From positions 992,001 through 1,056,000 of the forward strand of contig NZ_CP101134.1 in the NCBI RefSeq assembly GCF_024296865.1: 64,000 nucleotides of DNA, read 5' to 3'. Shown here one piece after another: positions 34,246 through 42,812 of this stretch. The first letter of the stretch is position 1. Each line of letters opens with the position of its first letter. The notes beneath the pieces were generated by a model. That model worked only from the letters and a program-made list of their open reading frames with translations, had not been told where the DNA came from and ran no database searches. A program made the translations under genes and the position numbers. The stretch is from Sphingobacterium sp. LZ7M1 (lineage in GTDB: Bacteria; Bacteroidota; Bacteroidia; Sphingobacteriales; Sphingobacteriaceae).

Positions 34246-34301
34246 TTAACAAATTAATAACATCCAGTTAATAATCTAGTAAATCCCTATAAATATTTTT
34301 G
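34246..34301 (+). promoter_or_regulatory. 11-bp phased hexamer array plus -7 element (receptor-phytase operon)
   Basis: Hexamers begin at 34246 (TTAACA), 34257 (ATAACA), 34268 (TTAATA) and, weaker, 34279 (GTAAAT), each 11 bp apart. The -7 element TATTTTTG begins at 34294, 15 nt after the last hexamer start. The geometry is identical to the arrays at 18827-18904 and 58959-59014. A phytase operon is an expected phosphate-starvation target. Confidence 0.65.
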
Positions 34302-34322
34302 GGCCATTAAATTATTAACTTT

Positions 34323-37133
34323 ATGAGATTATTCCTATTATTCCTATTCAATTTCATTTGTTGTATTTCCTTTGCTCAAAGGACCACCCCTTTGGCTACA
34401 ACGACCATCCTAAAAGGTAAGGTCATGGACAACAATGATCATTTTTCTTTACCAGGTGCAACTTTAAGAATTGCAGAAGGCAATAAATTCACGGTTTCCG
34501 ATGCAAACGGAAATTTTGAATTCCTAAACCTTCCTGCTGGAACTTATACCGTATCGGTTGACTATTTAGGTTACCAACATTTTGAACAAAAGATCCAGAC
34601 TACCGATATGGCTGTTGAAATCTTTTTGGAGCCAGCTAGCAAAACAATTGATGAGATCCAAGTCATTGGAGATATTGCAAAAGGTCAAGCAAAAGCCTTG
34701 AACCAGCAAAAAAATAACAGCAACATCACGAATATTATTTCTTCTGACCAAGTGGGCCGTTTTCCGGATCAGAATATCGGAGATGCCTTGAAAAGGGTTC
34801 CGGGTATTACGATGCAAAATGACCAAGGTGAGGCAAGAAATATTATTGTCCGTGGTCTTTCCCCAGAATTGAACTCTGTGACCTTGAATGGTGACCGTAT
34901 TCCTTCAGCAGAAGGTGATAACCGTAATGTTCAGATGGACTTGATTCCTTCCGACATGATTTCATCGATCGAAGTCAACAAAACATTGACCCCTGATATG
35001 GATGCTGATGCGATCGGTGGTAGTGTGAACCTGATCACTCGTGCCGTTCCGAATAAGCAACGTATTTCTGCTACCCTAAGTGGTGGATATTCCCCAGTTC
35101 GTGAAAAAGCAATCTACAATGGATCTTTGATCTATGGTAACCGATTCCTGGATAACAAGATGGGCTTGGTATTGAGTGGAACGATGCAGACCAATGATTT
35201 TGGTTCAAACAACATTGAAGCCGAATGGGATCAAAAAGATGGAAATGTATTCCTAAAAGAAATGCAGATCCGTAAATATGATGTGGTCCGTGTCCGTAGA
35301 AGTGTATCAGCTGCCTGGGACTACAACTTTAATTCTAGAAACAGGATTGCCTTAAATGCCATGTACAACTGGCGTGATGACCGCGAAAACCGTTTTGCAA
35401 CCAAGTTCTCAAAGCTAAAGTACGATAATGCAACCAAGTCTTACACAGGACTAATTGAACGTGAAACTAAAGGCGGTATTGATAATAGCAGAAACAAAGG
35501 CCGTCGTTTAGAGCGTCAGACTGTATTGAACTTTTCATTGCAAGGGGAGCACCTTATTTCACCTTTGTTGGATATGGACTGGGCTGCTTCTTATTCAAGA
35601 GCCTCTGAATGGAGACCTAACGAAAGGTATATCTCTTATGAAAAACCATCGGGACCTCTTTCTGTCGATATTTCTGATCCTTACCTGCCATTTATTGCGA
35701 ATGCAAACGCAGATTTGGACAAATTTGAACTTAATGAAATCACAGAAAATGAAAACAACACCCATGAAGATGAATTCGGTGCCAAATTAAACTTCCGTAT
35801 TCCTTTGTCGGTGATTGCAGATCAAAAAGGAAGGATCCGTTTTGGTGGACGTGTAAGGTTGAAAACCAAAGAAAGAGATAACAATTTCTTTGAATACAAG
35901 CCCGTTACAGGCTTTGAGACCTTAACTTCTGGAATGCCATTGGTGACATGGGACGCCAAAACTTGGGACCAAGGTGAGCGTTATGCTCCAGGGACCTTTG
36001 TAGACAAAAACTATTTAGGAGGTTTAAACCTAAGCGATAAATCTAAATTTGAAGAAGAGGCAAACCCAAAAGAGTTCCTTTCCCAAAACTATAAAGCAAA
36101 AGAGCAGATCTTTGCAGGTTATGTACGTTGGGATCAAAATATTACGGAAAGAACAGCCTTGATCTTGGGAGCTCGTTTGGAGCATACTCGCATTGACTAT
36201 ACCGGTAATAATGTCGTTGATGAAGAAGAATTAAAAGGTCAGATCCGTAATGAAAACAGTTATACCAACATTCTTCCAGGTATTACCTTAAAGCATAATT
36301 TCTCGGACAACTTTATCCTTCGTGCTGCTGTGACAACCAGTTTGGCAAGACCAAACTACTACGCCTTGGCGCCATATGTTAACTCCAACATAGATGATAA
36401 AGAATTGTTCGCAGGCAATCCAAACTTGAAAGCAACCTATTCGACCAACTACGACATCATGTTGGAACGCTATTTCCAAAATGTGGGTATTATTTCCGGA
36501 GGTGCATTTTATAAAAACCTAAAGAACTTTATCTACATGTACAATGATAGGAGTTTTACCAATGCTCGTTTCTCGGAAGTGTTCCCAAATCTAGCAAACC
36601 CTATCGCTGCAGGTGAAACATGGGACTTTGCACAGTTTAGAAACGGCGATAAGGTAGATGTTTATGGTTTTGAAGTTGCTTTCCAGAGACAGTTGGATTT
36701 CCTTCCTGGAAAATTCCTGCAAGGATTCGCCATCTATGCAAACTATACCTTTACCGAGTCAAAAGCTAAGGGTATCTCAGGTGAAGACGGTGTGTTGCGT
36801 GAAGGCCTAGGTCTGCCTAGAACTGCCCCGCACATGTTGAACGGATCCTTGTCTTGGGAAAACAATAAATTCTCAGCTCGTGTATCTGCAAACTATACGG
36901 CAGCTTACTTGGATGAAATCGGAGATGATGCATTTACCGATGCTTATTATGACAAACAGTTTTTCCTAGATGCAAATGCTGCATATAAAGTAACTAAGTC
37001 ACTTCGCATTTTTGCTGAAGCCAACAACCTAACCAATCAACCTTTGCGTTACTACCAAGGTGATGTACAGCGCATGCGCCAATTAGAATATTACAAGCCG
37101 CGCTATACCCTTGGAATTAAATATGACTTATAA
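34323..37133 (+). CDS. TonB-dependent receptor, phytate-locus type
   Basis: This 936-residue protein has a signal peptide (LFLLFLFNFICCISFAQ), a carboxypeptidase-regulatory-like domain (about 28-112), a plug with VGRFPDQNIGDALKRVPGITM and NIIVRGLSPELNSVTLNGDR, and a barrel ending in YTLGIKYDL. It belongs to the long TonB-receptor group (TonB-Xanth-Caul type) rather than SusC. The phytase gene starts 10 bp after its stop, so it probably imports phytate or its lower inositol phosphates. No SusD gene is present. Confidence 0.9.
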   Translation: MRLFLLFLFNFICCISFAQRTTPLATTTILKGKVMDNNDHFSLPGATLRIAEGNKFTVSDANGNFEFLNLPAGTYTVSVDYLGYQHFEQKIQTTDMAVEIFLEPASKTIDEIQVIGDIAKGQAKALNQQKNNSNITNIISSDQVGRFPDQNIGDALKRVPGITMQNDQGEARNIIVRGLSPELNSVTLNGDRIPSAEGDNRNVQMDLIPSDMISSIEVNKTLTPDMDADAIGGSVNLITRAVPNKQRISATLSGGYSPVREKAIYNGSLIYGNRFLDNKMGLVLSGTMQTNDFGSNNIEAEWDQKDGNVFLKEMQIRKYDVVRVRRSVSAAWDYNFNSRNRIALNAMYNWRDDRENRFATKFSKLKYDNATKSYTGLIERETKGGIDNSRNKGRRLERQTVLNFSLQGEHLISPLLDMDWAASYSRASEWRPNERYISYEKPSGPLSVDISDPYLPFIANANADLDKFELNEITENENNTHEDEFGAKLNFRIPLSVIADQKGRIRFGGRVRLKTKERDNNFFEYKPVTGFETLTSGMPLVTWDAKTWDQGERYAPGTFVDKNYLGGLNLSDKSKFEEEANPKEFLSQNYKAKEQIFAGYVRWDQNITERTALILGARLEHTRIDYTGNNVVDEEELKGQIRNENSYTNILPGITLKHNFSDNFILRAAVTTSLARPNYYALAPYVNSNIDDKELFAGNPNLKATYSTNYDIMLERYFQNVGIISGGAFYKNLKNFIYMYNDRSFTNARFSEVFPNLANPIAAGETWDFAQFRNGDKVDVYGFEVAFQRQLDFLPGKFLQGFAIYANYTFTESKAKGISGEDGVLREGLGLPRTAPHMLNGSLSWENNKFSARVSANYTAAYLDEIGDDAFTDAYYDKQFFLDANAAYKVTKSLRIFAEANNLTNQPLRYYQGDVQRMRQLEYYKPRYTLGIKYDL

Positions 37134-37143
37134 AAACCAACAA

Positions 37144-38199
37144 ATGAAGAAACAACTTACAATATTTAGTTTTTCGGCCCTAGTGCTTGTCTCCTGTGGA
37201 GATAAGTTGGCCCCTGTTGCCGAAAATGCGCTGAAACCAGCCGTAATTACTGAAGTGGTGCCTAATGATACCGATGATCCCGCTATTTGGGTCAACCCTC
37301 AGGATAGCTCCCAGGTAATCGTTATCGGGACAGATAAACATGAAAAAACCGGTGGGCTTTATGCCTATGATATGGACGGAAAGATCATCAATAAGGTCGT
37401 TCCTTTGGATCGTCCAAACAATGTCGACATCGCTTATGGCTTTAATTTGGCCGGTAAGAAAGTGGATATAGCTGTAGTTACAGAACGCGGTACAGATAAG
37501 ATCAGGGTGTTCAGCTTACCGGATCTAAAGCCGATAGATAATGGCGGAATTCCCGTGTTTGAAGGTGAAACAGAAAGGTCACCTATGGGTATCGCGCTAT
37601 ATACGCAAATGGATACTACAGGAAATAAGATCTATGCCATCGTAGGTAGAAAGATCGGACCGACAGGAAAATACCTGTATCAGTATGAACTACAGGATAA
37701 GGATGGCGTGGTCGTAGGTAATAAAGTGCGTGAATTCGGAGCCTTCCAGGGAGGAAAGGAAATCGAGGCAATAGCCGTGGATAACGAACTAGGTTATGTC
37801 TATTATTCTGATGAAGGTTTCGGAATCCATAAATACTATGCTGATCCGGCTAAGGGCAATGAGGTCCTTGCGGTTTTCGGACAAAAGGATTTCAAAGAGG
37901 ACCATGAAGGTATTGCCATCTACAAGAGCAGCGACAGTACAGGTTATATTGTAGCCTCCAATCAACAGAACAATTCCTTTAACATCTACCCTCGAGAAGG
38001 GGATGCAGGAAATCCTCATCAATATACAAGGATTGCTGAGGTTCCGGTATCAGCTGTGGAGTGTGATGGTGCCGATGCGATATCTATGCCGATCGGAGCT
38101 AAATTCCCGAAAGGAATTTTGGTTGCTATGAGTAATGGAATGGTGTTCCATTATTATGACTGGCAGCAGTTCCAAGATCAGATTGATGCAAAAAAATAA
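37144..38199 (+). CDS. Beta-propeller phytase lipoprotein
   Basis: This protein of about 351 residues has the lipobox LVLVSC (lipid Cys18). The beta-propeller phytase signature is TDDPAIWVNPQDSSQVIVIGTDK with Ca2+-binding acids, then GGLYAYDMDGKI, RPNNVDIAYGF and KEIEAIAVDNELGYVYYSDEG. It removes phosphate from myo-inositol hexakisphosphate in a Ca2+-dependent way and should be anchored in the outer membrane or periplasm. The frame extends upstream to 37111 inside the receptor gene, but only the start at 37144 gives a lipoprotein signal. Confidence 0.92.
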   Translation: MKKQLTIFSFSALVLVSCGDKLAPVAENALKPAVITEVVPNDTDDPAIWVNPQDSSQVIVIGTDKHEKTGGLYAYDMDGKIINKVVPLDRPNNVDIAYGFNLAGKKVDIAVVTERGTDKIRVFSLPDLKPIDNGGIPVFEGETERSPMGIALYTQMDTTGNKIYAIVGRKIGPTGKYLYQYELQDKDGVVVGNKVREFGAFQGGKEIEAIAVDNELGYVYYSDEGFGIHKYYADPAKGNEVLAVFGQKDFKEDHEGIAIYKSSDSTGYIVASNQQNNSFNIYPREGDAGNPHQYTRIAEVPVSAVECDGADAISMPIGAKFPKGILVAMSNGMVFHYYDWQQFQDQIDAKK

Positions 38200-38227
38200 C
38201 ATACAACAATTGGATTGATAATAGATA

Positions 38228-38252
38228 GGCCGCGAAATTTTCGCGGCCTTTT
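38228..38252 (+). terminator. Terminator of the receptor-phytase operon
   Basis: GGCCGCGA (38228-38235) and TCGCGGCC (38241-38248) around AATT, followed by TTTT. Confidence 0.9.
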
Positions 38253-38302
38253 CTCAACACTAACTATTGACCTATACTTAAAACTACCTATAACTTTCTT
38301 TA

Positions 38303-39976
38303 TTATTTACGGACACATCTTACATTGGCGCCTCTTCCGTCCCTGATCTGTTCTAAATCTAGTACCATTGTCGTAAACACGGCACTCTGCCTGTAATACA
38401 TGGTCATGTACGTTAAAGTGTCTGAAGTCCTATAATATCCTATATCCCCATATTTTGGAAAGAAAGGTACTATATTTCCAGCCTCATAATTGAAGTCTTT
38501 CAATGTTCTGTTCATTGCCCTATATCCAGCCGCAACAAAGGGTAGGTGTCTGTCTGGATATCTCGGTGGACCCAATGATGAAACATTTGTCCAGGCCATA
38601 TACCAGCCTTTGTCTCCAGGTTGGTTGTAGCGGACCCTGTTGGTCGTGTAATTTATTATGGTATGGTACTCAGAGGTTTTAGGAAGGCGCCAAGTTCCTT
38701 TCGGGTACACTTGGTCACATGGATCCCAGATCGTCGGACCAGTTTGTGGAAGTGGTCTTGGGGGTCTGGTATCAAAGTAATCCCTTTCTATGAAATTCAT
38801 CATACCTCCAGATTTGTTGTTTACAAAACCGTTGTCATACCAAAACCTGTATTGATTCTTCAAGGAGTTTGCAACAAAGGTGAGGTTTCCACGTGCCCAA
38901 CTTGCGCCACCATAATTTATTCCCGATTCGATCAGCCGTATTTTTAGCACATAGCGTTTGCCCATTTCAGGTGTAAAAGTAGGTACGCTAAATGGGACAT
39001 TGTCAAACGTTCGATCAACAAAATAATCTACATTGGGCGCTTCTGAATTTACAGATTGACTTGTGATTATGGTATTCTTTATGTTACCCGCTAAACTCAT
39101 GTTTCCACCACTGGGAACAGTTAGGAAATCCATGTATTTCACCCAGCCTAAGGGAATGCTGTCGGCTATGGCGTCGGTCCACTGGCTTGCATTAAAAGCT
39201 ACAGGCGTGGTGCTCGTGAAATTTCCGTTAATAATTGAAAATACGCCATTATTAAGACCAGTATTTCCACCACTTTGAGGGAATTCAATACTGGTACTCT
39301 TGATCTTGGAAAAGGTACCCCTAGCGTCCAGCTCAATTCTGAGTAAACTCATTTTCCGCTGGAAGGTTATCTGAATTCTATTTTCGGCTTCAGGGTCATC
39401 AGAAGTTCGGATCAGCCCTGTCGCGTATAAAAATTCCGACCCCTGGCCCAATGCTGTAGAATTAATGGTCAGATTTGGATTTGCAGGGTCAAATGTCGCT
39501 AGATCATTGCCATTATTGTAGGAATAGGCAAACCAACGGTAGTTTTTGTTCCTATAGGCGTCGATCACGATTTCAGAAGTTGCCGAAGCCTGTGCCTGGC
39601 CAAAATACGTAGTTGCCTCACCGGCATCATTGGCATCATACAGCACGATCAGGTATTTTGTGCTGCTGGGTAGCGGGTTTGCTATGGCTATCGAACGGGA
39701 TTTCGGTTCAAAGGCTTTCGATTCGGCTAGCATATAGTCATAATCTACACCATTTGCAGAAGTCAGCTCTTTTTTAAAGATCAAGGGTTCAGCACTGTTC
39801 TGTTTTGAACTGTGCTTTGCAAGGATTTCCTTTGTGTCTATGGTTTCTCCAATGCCTTGTACACTGAATGTTAATCCTTCCTTGCCCCCAATTGTAGGCT
39901 CAGGTCTCTTGCATTGGCAAAAGAGGATTAGAAAAGAAAATGAGATGAAGACAATTGGGTCAATTCTGTGCTTCAT
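38303..39976 (-). CDS. Fimbrillin-like lipoprotein with FISUMP-type C-terminus (unit 1)
   Basis: This 557-residue protein has a lipoprotein signal (LILFCQC, lipid Cys about 22). A fimbrillin-like middle has LTFSVQGIGE, then YRNKNYRWFAYSYNNG and GSEFLYATGLI. A C-terminal FISUMP-type domain runs from WDPCDQVYPKGTWRLPKTSEY to GRGANVRCVRK. It is closely related along its length to the protein at 40629-42305. Such proteins are surface-exposed or fimbrial components in Bacteroidota; the ligand is unknown. A small conserved gene ends 28 bp upstream. Confidence 0.8.
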   Translation of the reverse strand: MKHRIDPIVFISFSFLILFCQCKRPEPTIGGKEGLTFSVQGIGETIDTKEILAKHSSKQNSAEPLIFKKELTSANGVDYDYMLAESKAFEPKSRSIAIANPLPSSTKYLIVLYDANDAGEATTYFGQAQASATSEIVIDAYRNKNYRWFAYSYNNGNDLATFDPANPNLTINSTALGQGSEFLYATGLIRTSDDPEAENRIQITFQRKMSLLRIELDARGTFSKIKSTSIEFPQSGGNTGLNNGVFSIINGNFTSTTPVAFNASQWTDAIADSIPLGWVKYMDFLTVPSGGNMSLAGNIKNTIITSQSVNSEAPNVDYFVDRTFDNVPFSVPTFTPEMGKRYVLKIRLIESGINYGGASWARGNLTFVANSLKNQYRFWYDNGFVNNKSGGMMNFIERDYFDTRPPRPLPQTGPTIWDPCDQVYPKGTWRLPKTSEYHTIINYTTNRVRYNQPGDKGWYMAWTNVSSLGPPRYPDRHLPFVAAGYRAMNRTLKDFNYEAGNIVPFFPKYGDIGYYRTSDTLTYMTMYYRQSAVFTTMVLDLEQIRDGRGANVRCVRK

Positions 39977-40004
39977 TGTTTTTTTAATTTGGGTCTATTT
40001 GCTT

Positions 40005-40223
40005 TTAGAAGTCTACATTAAAGGTTTTGCCGTCGGAATCTTCCCATTCATCAACTTTTGGCGTATTTTCGTTTTCCCCTCCAATCCTTATCCTGGTTGA
40101 TGTAATAGCAACATCAAAATCTAATTTAACAACATAGATTTCAATTGTTGGAAGGCTATATTCTTGTTTGAGATGTTCATTGTTTTTAAAAAAAGTTTTC
40201 CTTCTTGTTTTTTTATTAGGCAT
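40005..40223 (-). CDS. Small conserved partner protein (unit 1), 72 residues
   Basis: I do not recognise a named family. The N-terminus is very basic (KKTRRKTFFKNN). The C-terminal half reads LDFDVAITSTRIRIGG, then VDEWEDSDGK and a terminal VDF. The same pattern (LDF, ATST, R-x-GG, WED, terminal DF) is found in the 76-residue protein at 42330-42560. Both lie directly upstream of a fimbrillin/FISUMP lipoprotein gene on the same strand. There is no signal peptide. This strongly supports a real, conserved two-gene unit. Confidence 0.75.
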   Translation of the reverse strand: MPNKKTRRKTFFKNNEHLKQEYSLPTIEIYVVKLDFDVAITSTRIRIGGENENTPKVDEWEDSDGKTFNVDF

Positions 40224-40324
40224 AAAATCATGCTTTTTAGTTTATGAATATTTCAATCCGATCAATCTTAAACTGGTTGGTCTATAATTATTTAATATTA
40301 TCAATGGTTTATAATCGTTTGTTT

Positions 40325-40332
40325 CAAAATTA
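40325..40332 (-). promoter_or_regulatory. Predicted -7 element of unit 1
   Basis: TAATTTTG on the minus strand matches TAnnTTTG, about 100 nt before the small gene's start. The long leader holds no obvious structure. The rest of 40333-40464 is AT-rich and featureless. Confidence 0.4.
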
Positions 40333-40464
40333 TATAATTCAAAACAATATTTCGTAAAAAATTTATTAAAAGTATAAAAATGTTACTAAAGGCCTGTTTT
40401 TTGAAATTTTCTTTCGTCATATGTTTTATTAAGTCTGTAGTCGAAAATTATTCAAAACAAAAAA

Positions 40465-40495
40465 GGCGCAATGAAAATCATTACGCCTACAAGAA
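40465..40495 (-). terminator. Terminator of unit 2
   Basis: GGCGCAATGA and TCATTACGCC arms; on the minus strand the stem runs into CTTTTTTG. It shows that units 1 and 2 are separate transcripts. Confidence 0.8.
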
Positions 40496-40531
40496 AAAAT
40501 ATTATATGTAGTTATATTTTTGCCTAATTAT

Positions 40532-40627
40532 TTATTTTCTTATACATCGCACATTTGCCTCTCTTCCGTCCAAAAATTGAGTAACAGCTAGGTTAATATT
40601 GTTGTTTTTTTTGCTAAGCAAATGGGG
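40532..40627 (-). pseudogene. C-terminal remnant of a third FISUMP-type protein
   Basis: Just after the stop of the unit 2 lipoprotein, another minus-strand frame reads INLAVTQFL, DGREANVRCIRK and a stop at 40532-40534. That tail is nearly the same as the ends of the two intact proteins (DGRGANVRCVRK and GIGANVRCVRR). About 28 codons remain and the upstream part is missing. It is a leftover of a deleted or recombined third paralogue, or an alternative 3' cassette. Confidence 0.65.
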
Positions 40628-40628
40628 G

Positions 40629-42305
40629 TTATCTCCTCACGCAGCGAACATTTGCTCCAATGCCTTCATGAGTAGTAAACACCCTCATGCCAAAGTCTAT
40701 GCCTGCAAATCCGCCATAGTCAAAATTGAAAAACTGGGTCGTGTCCGAGGTCTTAAAGAATCCTTCATCAGCTGAAAGCGTTCCAAAACCCCGATAATTA
40801 AATCTCCTTAATTCTCTTGTCTTTCTGTCCCTGAAGCCAGCGGCAACTAAATTAAAATTATTGTTTTTGTACCTTGGAGTGCCCACCCCTGGTCGGTTTC
40901 TCCAAGACGCATACCATCCGCCATTATTTTCTTGGTCAACCCGATTTCTGTTAATCGACTCTGCCAATTCGCCGAGTCTAGTGAATTCTGCTGCTGTTGG
41001 AAGCCGCCAAGTGTTTTCTGGATATACTAAAGCACATGGGTCCCAATTTCTGGGTTCGGCTTGTGGTTCCCCTATGGGTGGTCTGGTGTCAAAATAATCG
41101 CGTTCTATAAAGTTTATCATTCCGCCATTGACATTTTTTATAAAGTTGTTGTCGTACCAAAATCTATATTTGTTTTTTGGTGAATTGGCTACATAGGTCA
41201 AATTTCCCCTAGCCCAATTGGTTCCACCCACTAAAAGTGTGCTCTCCTTTAATCTTAATTTTATGGTATATCGCTTGCCTGCAACAGGTGTGAAAGCTGG
41301 GAAATTTAATGGAATGCCCGCTGTAGGTATTCCGTAATCTCGGTCTGCAAAGGTGATTGCGGTAGGGTTATTTGGTGTAATGGTTTGGCTTGTAAGGGTC
41401 AAACTTTTTAGGATAGCCTGAAAATTCATAGGTTCACCGTTCGGAACAGTTAGCAACTGTTGATATTTGACCCATCCGGTTGGAATGGTATCGGCTATAT
41501 GATCAAGCCATGTTGGTCTACTAAATGGCTCCTCAGCGTTTGTCTCTTTAAATACCCCATTTCTAAGGGAGAATTTCCCGTTTTTAAAACCATTAGAGGA
41601 TGCTGGGAAATCCACCCTCAAATTTTTGATGGAAGAGAATGCGCCTCTAGCATCGATTTCAAAACGTATCGCACTGACCATTCTTTTAAAAGTAATGGAA
41701 GCTACATTTGGAGCGTTCGGATCATTGCTCGTTGTGATTACGCCCGTGGCGTAAAGAAAGTCGCTTCCGTCTTCAGCTGCTGCGGAGTTGACATCTAATA
41801 TAGGAGATTCAACTGTTGGTTGGCGGAGGTAAGTAGAGGAGTTATAGGAATAGGCAAACCATCTGTATTGCCTATTGCGATATGCGGGAAATGGGATAGT
41901 TGGTCCATTGCCAGTGCTGGTGGAGAGAAGGTGAAACGACACAGCGTTGCCATTGCCGTCGGCTTCAAAGAGCATGATGATGTACCAGTTAAATTCACCA
42001 AATGGTTTGCTGCTTACAGCTTTTGTCAATGCTATATTCTTTTCAGCGCTTTCTTCGATCATTAAATCGATGTCCATGCCTTCTATGTTGTGTAGCTCTC
42101 GATGGATAGGGAATTTATTGAGGTTTTCGGTATCCCTTTCTCTATTGGAGCCCATTAATTCTGCGCTACTATCTTCTTCGATTCCTACCACTCGAAATAC
42201 AATCCCTTTTTCGGATGGTAAATCTATATCACGTGGCTTGCAACAATTTAACATGACAATGCAAAATAAACTGCTCAGAATAAATAGGGGGGCTGTAATT
42301 TTCAT
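40629..42305 (-). CDS. Fimbrillin-like lipoprotein with FISUMP-type C-terminus (unit 2)
   Basis: This 558-residue paralogue of the unit 1 lipoprotein has a lipoprotein signal (FCIVMLNCC), IVFRVVGIEED, YRNRQYRWFAYSYNSS and GSDFLYATGVI. The C-terminal domain starts WDPCALVYPENTWRLPTAAEF and ends GANVRCVRR. Conservation is strongest around RWFAYSYN, SPKNKYRFWYDN and NFIERDYFDTRPP; the segments between diverge. The small partner gene ends 24 bp upstream. Confidence 0.8.
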   Translation of the reverse strand: MKITAPLFILSSLFCIVMLNCCKPRDIDLPSEKGIVFRVVGIEEDSSAELMGSNRERDTENLNKFPIHRELHNIEGMDIDLMIEESAEKNIALTKAVSSKPFGEFNWYIIMLFEADGNGNAVSFHLLSTSTGNGPTIPFPAYRNRQYRWFAYSYNSSTYLRQPTVESPILDVNSAAAEDGSDFLYATGVITTSNDPNAPNVASITFKRMVSAIRFEIDARGAFSSIKNLRVDFPASSNGFKNGKFSLRNGVFKETNAEEPFSRPTWLDHIADTIPTGWVKYQQLLTVPNGEPMNFQAILKSLTLTSQTITPNNPTAITFADRDYGIPTAGIPLNFPAFTPVAGKRYTIKLRLKESTLLVGGTNWARGNLTYVANSPKNKYRFWYDNNFIKNVNGGMINFIERDYFDTRPPIGEPQAEPRNWDPCALVYPENTWRLPTAAEFTRLGELAESINRNRVDQENNGGWYASWRNRPGVGTPRYKNNNFNLVAAGFRDRKTRELRRFNYRGFGTLSADEGFFKTSDTTQFFNFDYGGFAGIDFGMRVFTTHEGIGANVRCVRR

Positions 42306-42329
42306 CTTTTTAGGGTTTAGTTGGTTTTT

Positions 42330-42560
42330 CTAAAAGTCAAAATCTTTAATAGTTTCTCCTTCGTCCTCCCAGTCTTCAACTTCTGGGACATTGCCTGGGC
42401 CTCCCATTCTGACATGGGTAGAAGTGGCCATAAGACTGAAATCTAATTGTAGGGGCTGAATGGAAATTTTCGGGCGTAAGTAAGGTTTTTTGTCTTTTTT
42501 CCTTACAGAGGCATTCAAATCTTCAGCGCCCAAGCAGTGTGGTTCCTGTGGGGTCTTCAT
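42330..42560 (-). CDS. Small conserved partner protein (unit 2), 76 residues
   Basis: This is a paralogue of the 72-residue protein of unit 1. After a basic KKDKKPYLRPK segment it reads LQLDFSLMATSTHVRMGG, then VPEVEDWEDEGE and a terminal DFDF. It has no signal peptide or membrane segment. It may be a chaperone, regulator or secreted peptide of the lipoprotein system; nothing in the sequence decides between these. Confidence 0.75.
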   Translation of the reverse strand: MKTPQEPHCLGAEDLNASVRKKDKKPYLRPKISIQPLQLDFSLMATSTHVRMGGPGNVPEVEDWEDEGETIKDFDF

Positions 42561-42645
42561 GATTTTTTGGTTCTTAATAACAGGTTGGCTGTTTATCTAT
42601 AATCGTTATTTTTTAATTAATTGGTTCTTAATTAATTAATATTAG

Positions 42646-42653
42646 CAAAAATA
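42646..42653 (-). promoter_or_regulatory. Predicted -7 element of unit 2
   Basis: TATTTTTG on the minus strand matches TAnnTTTG, about 86 nt before the small gene's start. The surrounding 42561-42765 is AT-rich with no gene. Confidence 0.45.
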
Positions 42654-42765
42654 AATAAAAATATTAATACTAAAGTAAAAATTAGTGTTTTAAGTATAAA
42701 CTTTAAGTTAAGTGTTTAATCAATTCAGAGGGAGAGTGGAAAATGTGTGTCGGCAAGCAAAAAAA

Positions 42766-42797
42766 ACAGCGCTATTTGACTTAGCGCTGTTTCTCGA
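42766..42797 (-). terminator. Terminator of the DUF819 gene
   Basis: AACAGCGCTA and TAGCGCTGTT arms; on the minus strand the stem is followed by a T tract. Confidence 0.88.
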
Positions 42798-42812
42798 AAT
42801 GATAGGTTTTTT

